From DASZTV01 sp036267875 (lineage in GTDB: Bacteria; Actinomycetota; Actinomycetes; JAFAQI01): DNA of 64,000 nt. Below are positions 41,274 to 49,201 of the stretch, piece after piece; the first letter of the stretch is position 1; each line of letters opens with the position of its first letter. Location: the NCBI GenBank assembly GCA_036267875.1, contig DATAVE010000013.1:1-64000 (forward strand), read 5' to 3'. A model generated the notes under the pieces. It did no database searches. It saw nothing but the letters and a program-made list of their open reading frames with translations, and had not been told where the DNA came from. A program made the translations under genes and the position numbers.

Positions 41274-42311
41274 ATGGGCAGAGCGTTGACCTACGACGCG
41301 CTGCTGGTCCTGTCGTTCGGCGGCCCCGAGGGGCCCGACGACGTCATGCCATTCCTCGAGAACGTCACCCGTGGTCGTGACGTCCCGCGGGCGCGGCTCG
41401 ATGCGGTCGCCGAGCACTACCTGCACTTCGGCGGGGTGTCGCCGATCAACGCGCAGAACCGCGCGCTGGTCGATGCCATCTCTGACGACTTCGAGTCGCA
41501 CGGCCTCGATCTGCCGATCTTCTGGGGTAACCGCAACTGGACGCCGTACGTCGGTGACGTGGTCGCGGAGATGGCGCACGCCGGTGTCCGCAACGCATTG
41601 GTCTTCGCGACGTCGGCATACGCGTCGTTCTCCGCATGCCGGCAGTACCAGGACGACCTCGTGGGTGCGGCGTCACCGCTCGGCACAACCGCACCGGAGC
41701 TGCACAAGCTGCGCCACTTCTTCGACCACCCCGGCTTCGTCGAACCGCAACGCGACGCCGTCCGGGTCGCCCTCGACGCCATCACGCCGGACCGGCACCC
41801 GACGACCCGGCTCGTCTTCGTCGCGCACTCGATCCCTGAGGTCATGGCGGCCGCAGCCGGTCCAGGCGGCGGGCTGTACGTCGCGCAACTCGAGGCCGCA
41901 GCCGAGCTCGTCGCGACGGCCGTACCCGGCATCGAACGGGTCCTCGCCTACTGCAGTCGTAGCGGTCCGCCGTCGGTGCCTTGGCTGACCCCGGACGTCA
42001 ACGACGCCCTCCGTGACCTCGCGGCCGAGGGCGTCACCGACGCGGTCGTCGTGCCGATCGGGTTCGTCAGCGACCACATCGAGGTGCGGTGGGACCTCGA
42101 CGTCGAGGCCGCGGCGACCGCCGCAGGACTCGGACTCGGATTCCACCGCACCCAGCCGCCGGCGGCGGATCCGAGGTTCGTCGCAATGGTCCGGGAGCTC
42201 GCCTGCGAGCGGCTGGACCGCGCCGCGCCACGTCAAGCGCTGTCATCGCTCGGCCCGTCGCACGACATCTGCCCCGCAGGCTGTTGCCGCGTCGCTAGCG
42301 TGCGCCCGTGA
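41274..42311 (+). CDS. hemH: Ferrochelatase (coproporphyrin type)
   Basis: Inserts iron into a porphyrin; in actinobacteria the substrate is usually coproporphyrin III, so the name cpfC also applies. 345 residues. LVLSFGGPEGPDDV, HYLHFGGVSPIN, ATSAYASFSACRQY and catalytic His in VFVAHSIPEVM and the Glu segment VSDHIEVRWDLD are visible. The C-terminal HDICPAGCCRVA gives three clustered cysteines that, with a Cys in LAYCSRSG, could hold the [2Fe-2S] cluster known in actinobacterial ferrochelatases. The stop overlaps aacS (GTGA). Confidence 0.92.
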   Translation: MGRALTYDALLVLSFGGPEGPDDVMPFLENVTRGRDVPRARLDAVAEHYLHFGGVSPINAQNRALVDAISDDFESHGLDLPIFWGNRNWTPYVGDVVAEMAHAGVRNALVFATSAYASFSACRQYQDDLVGAASPLGTTAPELHKLRHFFDHPGFVEPQRDAVRVALDAITPDRHPTTRLVFVAHSIPEVMAAAAGPGGGLYVAQLEAAAELVATAVPGIERVLAYCSRSGPPSVPWLTPDVNDALRDLAAEGVTDAVVVPIGFVSDHIEVRWDLDVEAAATAAGLGLGFHRTQPPAADPRFVAMVRELACERLDRAAPRQALSSLGPSHDICPAGCCRVASVRP

Positions 42312-44269
42312 CGATAGAAGGCGAGCTGCTCTGGACCCCTGGCGCGGAGCGCGTCGCCGCCTCGCGGCTGGCCGACTTCCAGCGGTGGCTGCGGGCCGAA
42401 CGCGGGCTGGACTTCGCGTCGTACGCCGATCTGCACAAGTGGTCGGTTGGGCACCTCGCCGACTTCTGGGGCGCCCTCGACCAGTGGCTCGGCATCCGCT
42501 GGTCCACGCCCTACGACTCAGTTCTCGGCAGCTCCGAGATGCCTGGCGCGACCTGGTTCCCCGGTGGACGGACCAACTACGCGGAGCACCTGCTCTACCC
42601 GGTCGTCCCCGTCGAGAAGGACGCCGTTGCGGTGATCGCTGCGCGTGAGGACGGCCGCGAGGTTCGCGCGAGCTGGCGCGAGCTTCGGACCCAGGTCGCA
42701 GCGGTCCGGTACTGGATGGAACAGCACGGCGTCGGCAAGGGCGACCGGGTCGTGGCTGTGCTGCCCAACGGGCTCGAGGCGCTCGTCGCGATGCTCGCCA
42801 CGACATCTCTCGGGGCGATCTGGTCGAGCTGCTCGCCGGACTTCGGCCCGACCGCCATCGCAGACCGCTTCACCCAGATCGAGCCGAAGCTGCTGTTCAC
42901 CGTCGACGGCTACCACTACGGCGGCAAGCAGTTCGACATAGAGGCGACGGTCGAGGAGCTGCGCCAGCAGCTGCCGACGTTGCGCGAGACCGTCCTCGTC
43001 CCCTACCTCGACCCGACCGCCCGACTGCGCGCGGCGACTCCGTGGCTCGAGCTGCTCGCCTGCGGCGGGACGCTTGCCTTCGAGCCGATGGCCTTCGACG
43101 ACCCGTTGTGGGTGCTCTACTCGTCCGGCACGACCGGGCTGCCCAAGCCGATCCTGCACGGTCACGGCGGGATGCTGATCGAGCACGCCAAGCAGCTCGC
43201 ACTGCATCTCGACCTCGGTCCCGGCGATCGCTTCTTCTGGTTCAGCACCACCGGCTGGATGATGTGGAACCTGCTCGTGTCCGGCCTGGCGGTCGGCTCC
43301 GCGATCGTGCTGTACGACGGCAACCCGGCCTACCCCGACCAGCTGACGCTGTGGCGGCTTGCCGAGCGCGCCGGCATCACCTGCCTCGGACTTGGCGCCC
43401 CTTTCATCCAGGCCTGCCAGAAGGCGGGGCTTCGGCCGACGGACGAGGTCGATCTGTCAGTCCTGCGAACCGTCGGCTCGACCGGCGCGCCGCTTCCGCC
43501 GGAGGGCTTCGCCTGGGTCTACGACGCGGTGAGCAGCGAGGTGATGCTGTCGTCGCTGTCCGGTGGCACCGACGTATGCACGGCCTTCGTCGGCGGTGCG
43601 CCCAACCTGCCCGTGCGAGCCGGCGTGATCCCGGCCAGCCTGCTCGGCTGCGCCGTCGTCGCCTACGACGAGGACGGCCACGAGGTGCTCGACGAGGTCG
43701 GTGAGCTGGTCATCACCGAGCCGATGCCATCGATGCCGGTCGGCTTCTGGAACGACGCAGACGGATCGCGCCTGCGTGAGACCTACTACGAGACCTATCC
43801 CGGTGTCTGGCGACACGGCGACTGGGTGAAGTTCACCGCCGACGGGTCCTGCGTGATCTACGGCCGCAGCGACTCAACTCTCAACCGGGGCGGGGTGAGG
43901 ATGGGTACGTCGGAGTTCTACCGGGTGGTCGAAGCGCTCCCGGGTGTCGCCGACTCCCTCGTCATCGACACCTCGGCGGCAGGCAGCGAGGGCAAGCTGC
44001 TGCTCTTCGTCGTGCTCGACGACGGGGCATCGCTCGAGGACGTCACTACCGAGGTCCGCCAGACCACCCGCTCCCAGCTGTCGCCGCGCCACGTCCCCGA
44101 CGAGGTCGTCGCGGTACCTGTCGTCCCGCGGACCATCAACGGGAAGAAGTGCGAGGTCCCGGTCAAGCGGATCCTCGCCGGCGTCGCGGTCGAGCGGGCG
44201 GTCTCCAAGGGAGCGCTTGCCGATCCCGCATCGCTCGCGCCATTTGTCGAGCTAGCCGAGGCGCGGTAG
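42308..44269 (+). CDS. aacS: Acetoacetyl-CoA synthetase
   Basis: Activates acetoacetate to acetoacetyl-CoA with ATP; 653 residues, normal for the family. The N-terminal ACAS-type region contains WSVGHLADFWGALDQWLGI and GATWFPGGRTNYAEHLL. ATP loop LYSSGTTGLPKPILHGHGG, WFSTTGWMMWN, LSGGTDVCTAF, DGSCVIYGRSDSTLNRGGVR and C-terminal Lys in TINGKKCEVPVKRI. It would salvage acetoacetate from the HMG-CoA lyase at 23615. The 3' end overlaps the TIGR03089 gene by 18 bases. Confidence 0.93.
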   Translation: MTIEGELLWTPGAERVAASRLADFQRWLRAERGLDFASYADLHKWSVGHLADFWGALDQWLGIRWSTPYDSVLGSSEMPGATWFPGGRTNYAEHLLYPVVPVEKDAVAVIAAREDGREVRASWRELRTQVAAVRYWMEQHGVGKGDRVVAVLPNGLEALVAMLATTSLGAIWSSCSPDFGPTAIADRFTQIEPKLLFTVDGYHYGGKQFDIEATVEELRQQLPTLRETVLVPYLDPTARLRAATPWLELLACGGTLAFEPMAFDDPLWVLYSSGTTGLPKPILHGHGGMLIEHAKQLALHLDLGPGDRFFWFSTTGWMMWNLLVSGLAVGSAIVLYDGNPAYPDQLTLWRLAERAGITCLGLGAPFIQACQKAGLRPTDEVDLSVLRTVGSTGAPLPPEGFAWVYDAVSSEVMLSSLSGGTDVCTAFVGGAPNLPVRAGVIPASLLGCAVVAYDEDGHEVLDEVGELVITEPMPSMPVGFWNDADGSRLRETYYETYPGVWRHGDWVKFTADGSCVIYGRSDSTLNRGGVRMGTSEFYRVVEALPGVADSLVIDTSAAGSEGKLLLFVVLDDGASLEDVTTEVRQTTRSQLSPRHVPDEVVAVPVVPRTINGKKCEVPVKRILAGVAVERAVSKGALADPASLAPFVELAEAR

Positions 44270-44860
44270 CCCAGGTACGTCGAGTCCGGCGGTGTGGGTG
44301 ACCCGTTCCGCGGTCGCGCGGTCGGTCAGCCCAGCAGCATCGGCGAGGGAGTAGACGACCGATCCGCCCGCCGCGAGTGGACCCAACAGCCCAAGGACCA
44401 TCCCGCTGGCGGTCAATGGCAGCGCGGTGAGGACCCGCGCGCCCTCCGGAACCGCACCAGCGACCGCCGAGACCTCGTCCGACCCCGAGGGGGCAACGGG
44501 TGAGTAAGAGTCCGGATAGGCCGCGACCAGCCTCGACAGGCCCATGCCCATCGGATCGAGCGGCAGCTCGAGCCGCTCACCTTCGGCAGTCGGATCGGTC
44601 GACACCTCAGCACCTGCCGACCAGATCGCGAGGACGGCGACGGCGCTGATCCAGTGCAGGGCCGGATCGATGACGATCGGCTGGTCGGCGTAGGTGTCGA
44701 GCTCGTCCTCGACATAGCCCGCGATCTTGGCCACCCAGTTGGCCGTCGTCGCGAGGGACAGCTCGACGCGTTCGCCGGCGGCGGCGCCGTACCAGGTGAT
44801 GAACGGACGGGAACCATCTCGCCGTAGTTCTCTGGTCAGCAGATCCGCGGGTGTTGTCAC
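44252..44860 (-). CDS. TIGR03089 family protein (truncated AMP-binding-like)
   Basis: 202 residues from GTG 44860, giving VTTPADLLTRELRRDGSRPF, a start typical of the family; the frame is open to 44923. TIGR03089 proteins are actinobacterial and resemble the N-terminal part of AMP-binding enzymes (FITWYGAAAGERVELSLATTANWVAKIA) without the ATP loop, so catalysis is doubtful. Function unknown. CATCCT ends 6 nt before the GTG. Related proteins are often found beside glycosyltransferase genes, as here. Confidence 0.82.
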   Translation of the reverse strand: MTTPADLLTRELRRDGSRPFITWYGAAAGERVELSLATTANWVAKIAGYVEDELDTYADQPIVIDPALHWISAVAVLAIWSAGAEVSTDPTAEGERLELPLDPMGMGLSRLVAAYPDSYSPVAPSGSDEVSAVAGAVPEGARVLTALPLTASGMVLGLLGPLAAGGSVVYSLADAAGLTDRATAERVTHTAGLDVPGLPRLG

Positions 44861-44966
44861 GTGTCGAGGATGCACAGTGCTCGTTACACGATGGACAGCG
44901 CCTTGCGGGCTAGGCTGAATCACGCAAACAAAGTTCGTTCGAGATCAGACGGGGAGGGAGCCGCTC

Positions 44967-46094
44967 GTGGCCCCCCGAGTGCTGGTCGACGCAACTGCTG
45001 TGCCCGCTGATCGCGGTGGGGTGGGGCGATACGTCGACGGCCTGCTTGGCGCCCTTGGCGCGGCAGGTGCCGACCTCGCGATCGTTTGTCAGCGCGCGGA
45101 TGCCGAGCGCTACTCACTCGTCGCCCCGCAGGCCACCATCGTCCCTGGTCCCCCCGCGATCGCACACCGTCCCGCCCGGCTGGCCTGGGAGCAGACCGGC
45201 CTGCCGCTGGTCGCGCAGCAGCTCGCTGTCGAGGTCATCCACTCGCCGCACTACACGATGCCGTTGCGCGCAGGGCGCCCGGTTGTCGTCACCATCCACG
45301 ACGCGACGTTCTTCACCTCGCCAGAGGCGATCGCCGCAGTCAAGGGGACCTTCTTCCGCTCGGCGATCCGTACGGCGCTGCGCCGGGCGACTCGGGTCAT
45401 CGTGCCCAGCAAGGCGACCCGCGACGAGCTGGTGCGCGTCCTCGACGCCGACCCCACGATGCTCGACGTCGCCTATCACGGCGTCGACCCGCAGCTGTTC
45501 CACCCGCCGACCGATGCCGACAAGGCGCGCGTCGCTGCCCGCCTCGGGATCCGCGGCGACTACGTCGCGTTCCTCGGCGTGCTCGAGCCTCGCAAGAACG
45601 TGCCTGCTCTCATCCGTGGCTGGGTCGAAGCGGTCAGCTGGCGCGACGACCCGCCGGCGCTGGTGCTTGCCGGCGGTCGCGGTTGGGACGAGGACGTCGA
45701 CGCGGCGGTCGCCGAGGTCCCGGCCCACCTTCGCGTGGTGCGTCCGGGCTACCTGCGCTTCGCCGACCTGCCCGGCTACCTCGGCGGCGCGACGGTCGTC
45801 GCCTTCCCGAGTCACGGTGAGGGCTTCGGCCTTCCGGTGCTCGAGGCCATGGCATGTGGCACACCGGTCCTCACGACCCAGCGGCTCTCGCTGCCCGAGG
45901 TCGGTGGCGACGCGGTTGCCTACACCGAGCCGGACTCCGCCTCGATCGGTACCGCGCTGTCCGCGCTCCTCGACGACGCGGCGCGCCGTCGTGCACTCGG
46001 CGATGCGGCTCTCGCGCGGGCACGGGAGTTCACCTGGGCGGCCAGCGCCGAGGCGCACATGCAGGCCTACGCCCGCGCTGTGTCCCAGGCCTGA
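44967..46094 (+). CDS. GT4-family glycosyltransferase
   Basis: 375-residue GT-B glycosyltransferase. RGGVGRYVDGLLGALGAAG, VIHSPHYTMPL and HDATFFTSPEA in the acceptor domain; FLGVLEPRKNVPALIRGW, LAGGRGWDED and the donor motif SHGEGFGLPVLEAMACGTPVL (positions about 284-304) in the C-terminal domain. This EX7E-type motif is that of retaining mannosyl- and rhamnosyltransferases. GTG start with GGGGAGGGAG upstream and a TAGGCT about 50 bases earlier. Linked within 2 bases to an NDP-sugar pyrophosphorylase that may make its donor. Confidence 0.88.
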   Translation: MAPRVLVDATAVPADRGGVGRYVDGLLGALGAAGADLAIVCQRADAERYSLVAPQATIVPGPPAIAHRPARLAWEQTGLPLVAQQLAVEVIHSPHYTMPLRAGRPVVVTIHDATFFTSPEAIAAVKGTFFRSAIRTALRRATRVIVPSKATRDELVRVLDADPTMLDVAYHGVDPQLFHPPTDADKARVAARLGIRGDYVAFLGVLEPRKNVPALIRGWVEAVSWRDDPPALVLAGGRGWDEDVDAAVAEVPAHLRVVRPGYLRFADLPGYLGGATVVAFPSHGEGFGLPVLEAMACGTPVLTTQRLSLPEVGGDAVAYTEPDSASIGTALSALLDDAARRRALGDAALARAREFTWAASAEAHMQAYARAVSQA

Positions 46095-46096
46095 CG

Positions 46097-47167
46097 TTGG
46101 AAGCAGTTGTCCTCGTTGGTGGACAGGGCACCCGTCTTCAGCCGCTGACCCTGCGCACCCCCAAGCCGATGCTGCCCTTTGCCGGGGCGCCGTTCCTCGA
46201 GCATCAGCTGGCCCGGTTGCGTGACTCGGGCGTCGACCACATCGTGCTGGCCACGTCGTACCGCCCTGAGGTGTTCCACGAGCACTTCGGCAGCGGCAAG
46301 GACCTCGGGGTCCGCATCGATTTCATGACGGAGACCGAGCCGCTCGGCACCGGCGGCGGGATCCGCAACGTCGCGCGCCGGCTCGAGTCCGGCCCCGACG
46401 ATCCGGTGCTGGTGCTCAACGGTGACGTGCTGTCAGATCACGACCTGCGGGCTCAGCTCGAGCTGCACCGCCGGCGCGACGCGGCGGTGACGCTTCATCT
46501 CGTCGAGGTCGACGACCCGCGTGCCTTCGGGTGTGTGCCCACAGACTCGCACTCTCGTGTCACCGCGTTCATCGAGAAGTCAGACGCGCCTGTCACGAAC
46601 CGGATCAACGCCGGCTGCTACGTCTTCACCCGCAAGGTCATCGACGCGATCCCCGAAGGCCGACCGGTGTCGGTAGAGCGCGACACCTTCCCCGGGCTGC
46701 TCGAGGCGGGCGAGATCCTCCTCGGATACATCGAGAACTCCTACTGGCTCGACGTCGGTACGCCGGCCGCCTTCGTCGCGGCGAGCTGCGACGTCGTGAC
46801 CGGCGTACTCGAGTCCCCGTCGATGCCCGGCACGCCCGGCGAGGCCCTGATCCTCGACGAGGCGATCGTCCATGCGGGCGCCGTAGTAAACGGCGGCTCG
46901 GTGATCGGACCTCGCGCTCGGGTCGATGCCGGAGCTCAGGTCACCGGCTCCGTGATCGGTGACGGAGTGCACGTCCAAGCCGGCGCCAACGTGGTCGACT
47001 CGCTGGTCGGCCGGCGAGCTGTGATCGGCCAGCGGACTGTCGTCACAGCTGCGGTGATCGGCGAAGGCGCGATGATCGGCGCCAACAACGAGCTAGGTGC
47101 CGGCATCCGGATCTGGAACGACATTGCTATCCCGGACGGGGCAGTGCGGTTCAGTCCGCTCGCCTGA
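46097..47167 (+). CDS. manB: NDP-sugar (mannose-1-phosphate guanylyl) transferase
   Basis: 356 residues. Nucleotidyltransferase domain: AVVLVGGQGTRLQPLTLRTPKPMLPFAG (positions about 4-31), LVLNGDVLSDHDLRAQL and YIENSYWLDVGTP; then a left-handed beta-helix (IVHAGAVVNGGSVIGPRARVDAG ... NELGAGIRIWN). This matches actinobacterial ManB-type GDP-mannose pyrophosphorylase, which I recall beside fbiB in M. tuberculosis (Rv3264c). The start is TTG 46097, 2 bases after the GT4 stop; a CTG two codons earlier is possible. Sugar identity is inferred from synteny and nearby phosphomannomutase. Confidence 0.85.
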   Translation: MEAVVLVGGQGTRLQPLTLRTPKPMLPFAGAPFLEHQLARLRDSGVDHIVLATSYRPEVFHEHFGSGKDLGVRIDFMTETEPLGTGGGIRNVARRLESGPDDPVLVLNGDVLSDHDLRAQLELHRRRDAAVTLHLVEVDDPRAFGCVPTDSHSRVTAFIEKSDAPVTNRINAGCYVFTRKVIDAIPEGRPVSVERDTFPGLLEAGEILLGYIENSYWLDVGTPAAFVAASCDVVTGVLESPSMPGTPGEALILDEAIVHAGAVVNGGSVIGPRARVDAGAQVTGSVIGDGVHVQAGANVVDSLVGRRAVIGQRTVVTAAVIGEGAMIGANNELGAGIRIWNDIAIPDGAVRFSPLA

Positions 47168-48137
47168 TCTCCAGGTGAGCCCCATCGGCGGTCTCGGTCG
47201 GACTGGTTGCGCGCAAGCCCTCGGCGGCGAGTGCCGCCATCAAGCGGCCCAGGGCGTAGCCGACCTCCAGCGCTGACCCGCTCGCGCTGACGGAGGTGCC
47301 GTCGTCGGCCACCGTCATCGCCACTGACGCGGCACCAAGCGCGCCGACTGCTCGTCCTACCAACGCAACGTCGACGGGACCGCCGCTGCTCGCCGCGACG
47401 GGCGCGCTGTCGCGGACGAGGCCGATGACCGCGTCGTGCGTGCCGCTCGCGAACATGTCGTCTGCGGCCGCCCGAACCAGTGGTCGTGCGCCGTGGTCGT
47501 CGTCCTTAGGTCGACGTACGTCGTACCCGCGAATCACTGCGACTGGACGTCCTTCGAGCTTGCCCTTGACCAGGTCGGCTGCTGCCGCGAGCTCGTCGGC
47601 GAGTGCGGTCACGGTGACTTCGAGGATCTGGCCGTAGGAGTCCGTACTACCTCGCAGATCGTCGAGTACCTCGATGCCAGCGGCGCCGATCGCGTTGTCG
47701 ACGACGCCGTCGCGCCACGGACGGCCCATCGTGTCGGTCACGATCACCGCAACGTCGGCACCCGAGAGCTCCAGCAGGCCGGCTCGGATCGTGCATGCCG
47801 ATACGTCTGAATCCAGGGGTAGCAACGCGACGGTGCCAGCCGGCACGTTGCTCGCGTCGATCCCGGCGGCCGCGAGCACAAAGCCATGACGGGTCTGGAC
47901 GATCTGGGTCTTGCCGCGGCGCGCGACCACTCGCACCGTCTCGCCGGCCAGGTGCTCCTCGCGACTTCCCTCGACCAGGCGGCCCTCGGACTTGGACACG
48001 ATCTTGCTGGTCACGACGACGACGTCGCCGTCGCGAAGCTCGGCGCCGGTGGCGACAATGAGGGCAGCGAGGTCGTCGCCTCTCTGAACCTCCGGGATCC
48101 CGTCGAGTGCCCAGACCTCGAGCGCTTTCGACGTCAT
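47151..48137 (-). CDS. fbiB: Coenzyme F420-0:L-glutamate ligase, without nitroreductase domain
   Basis: CofE/FbiB N-domain adding glutamates to F420-0; 328 residues. EVWALDGIPEVQRGDDLAALI, VVTSKIVSKSEGR, DSDVSACTIRAGLLELSGADVAVIVTDTMGRPWRDG (positions about 108-143) and GYDVRRPKDDDHGAR are visible. Mycobacterial FbiB is about 448 residues with a C-terminal nitroreductase-like domain that reduces dehydro-F420-0; here only about 80 residues follow the ligase domain, so that activity must come from elsewhere. ATG overlaps the fbiA stop (ATGA). The 3' end overlaps manB convergently by 17 bases. Confidence 0.87.
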   Translation of the reverse strand: MTSKALEVWALDGIPEVQRGDDLAALIVATGAELRDGDVVVVTSKIVSKSEGRLVEGSREEHLAGETVRVVARRGKTQIVQTRHGFVLAAAGIDASNVPAGTVALLPLDSDVSACTIRAGLLELSGADVAVIVTDTMGRPWRDGVVDNAIGAAGIEVLDDLRGSTDSYGQILEVTVTALADELAAAADLVKGKLEGRPVAVIRGYDVRRPKDDDHGARPLVRAAADDMFASGTHDAVIGLVRDSAPVAASSGGPVDVALVGRAVGALGAASVAMTVADDGTSVSASGSALEVGYALGRLMAALAAEGLRATSPTETADGAHLEIRRAD

Positions 48138-49108
48138 CGCGACCCTCCAGCGACGAGGTCGAGGGCGGCGATCGCCATGGCAGCGGTCAACTCGACGTCC
48201 TCCATCATCAGCGGTACGGCGCGAGCAGCGAAGCCTCTTGCCACGAGTCCGTCGACGACGGTCGAGTCGACGTCATCGACCAGCCAGCCGTCGATCAGCC
48301 CGCCACTACGGCGTACGCCGTAGTGGCGGGCAACGGCGTCGGCGGTCGTCTCGACACCGATGGCGCTCAGGCAGGAGTCCGCCATGCCGCGCACGGGTGC
48401 GCCACCGACGATCGGCGACAACCCGACGACGGGTGCCGTCGTGGATCGCACTGCATCGGCGATCCCCGGGACCGCGAGGATGGCGCCGATCGAGACCACA
48501 GGGTTGCTCGGCGCGAGCATGACGACGTCAGCGGACTCGATCGCCTCGAGGACCCCTGGTGCCGGCTTGGCAGCCTCGGCGCCTCGCACGTCGAAGCCGG
48601 TAGCGGGGACTGCCGCGCGCAGCCGTACCCACCACTCCTGGAAGTGCACAGGACCGTCTGCGAGCTGGACCCAGGTCTCGATGTCGTCATCGGTTGCCGG
48701 CAAGACCGAGATGCCGGTCTGCCAGCGTTCGCCGAGCCATCGAGTGACGGTCGAGAGCGCGACCCCGTCGGAAAGCCAGCTGGTCCGCAGCAGGTGAGTG
48801 GCGAGATCGAGGTCACCCAGTCCGAACCATGCCGGCACGAGCTGTTCGGCCGCGCTGACCGACTCGGCGTACGCCGCAAGCTCGTCGCGAATCCGGAAGC
48901 TCTCGTCCTCGCGACCCCAGCCGCGTTCGCGGCTCACGCCGCCACCGAGCGTGTAGAGGACGCTGTCGAGGTCGGGGCAGATCCGCAACCCGAGAACCGA
49001 CATGTCGTCGCCGGTGTTGACGATCGCGGTGACGTCGTGACCCAGGGTGCGCAGGCCGAGCAGGAAGCGGGCACCCCCGATGCCGCCGCAGAGCGCCGCA
49101 ATCCGCAT
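48134..49108 (-). CDS. fbiA: 2-Phospho-L-lactate (phosphoenolpyruvyl) transferase
   Basis: CofD/FbiA joins the FO ring to a phospho-lactate or phosphoenolpyruvate group, giving (dehydro-)F420-0; 324 residues. RIAALCGGIGGARFLLGLR, VNTGDDMSVLGLRICPDLD, YTLGGG, and LSDGVALSTVT are conserved, and VMLAPSNPVVSIGAIL marks the C-terminal half. ATG 49108 is chosen; upstream frame to 49237 is poor. AAGACT ends 6 nt before it, a weak -10. A 34-bp perfect palindrome lies within the codons for ARHYGVRRSGG. Confidence 0.92.
   Translation of the reverse strand: MRIAALCGGIGGARFLLGLRTLGHDVTAIVNTGDDMSVLGLRICPDLDSVLYTLGGGVSRERGWGREDESFRIRDELAAYAESVSAAEQLVPAWFGLGDLDLATHLLRTSWLSDGVALSTVTRWLGERWQTGISVLPATDDDIETWVQLADGPVHFQEWWVRLRAAVPATGFDVRGAEAAKPAPGVLEAIESADVVMLAPSNPVVSIGAILAVPGIADAVRSTTAPVVGLSPIVGGAPVRGMADSCLSAIGVETTADAVARHYGVRRSGGLIDGWLVDDVDSTVVDGLVARGFAARAVPLMMEDVELTAAMAIAALDLVAGGSR
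48298..48331. repeat. 34-bp perfect palindrome inside fbiA
   Basis: The arms 48298-48314 (GCCCGCCACTACGGCGT) and 48315-48331 are exact reverse complements with no spacer. It encodes ARHYGVRRSGG in fbiA and the same residues on the opposite strand. Confidence 0.9.
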
Positions 49109-49201
49109 CTCGCCAGTCTTTCGTACGACCCGCGCGCGTGAGCGAGCGCCTGCACGGGTTTCCCGCGTAGGGTTCCTGCACGGCATCTGAGGGGAGTTCG
49201 C

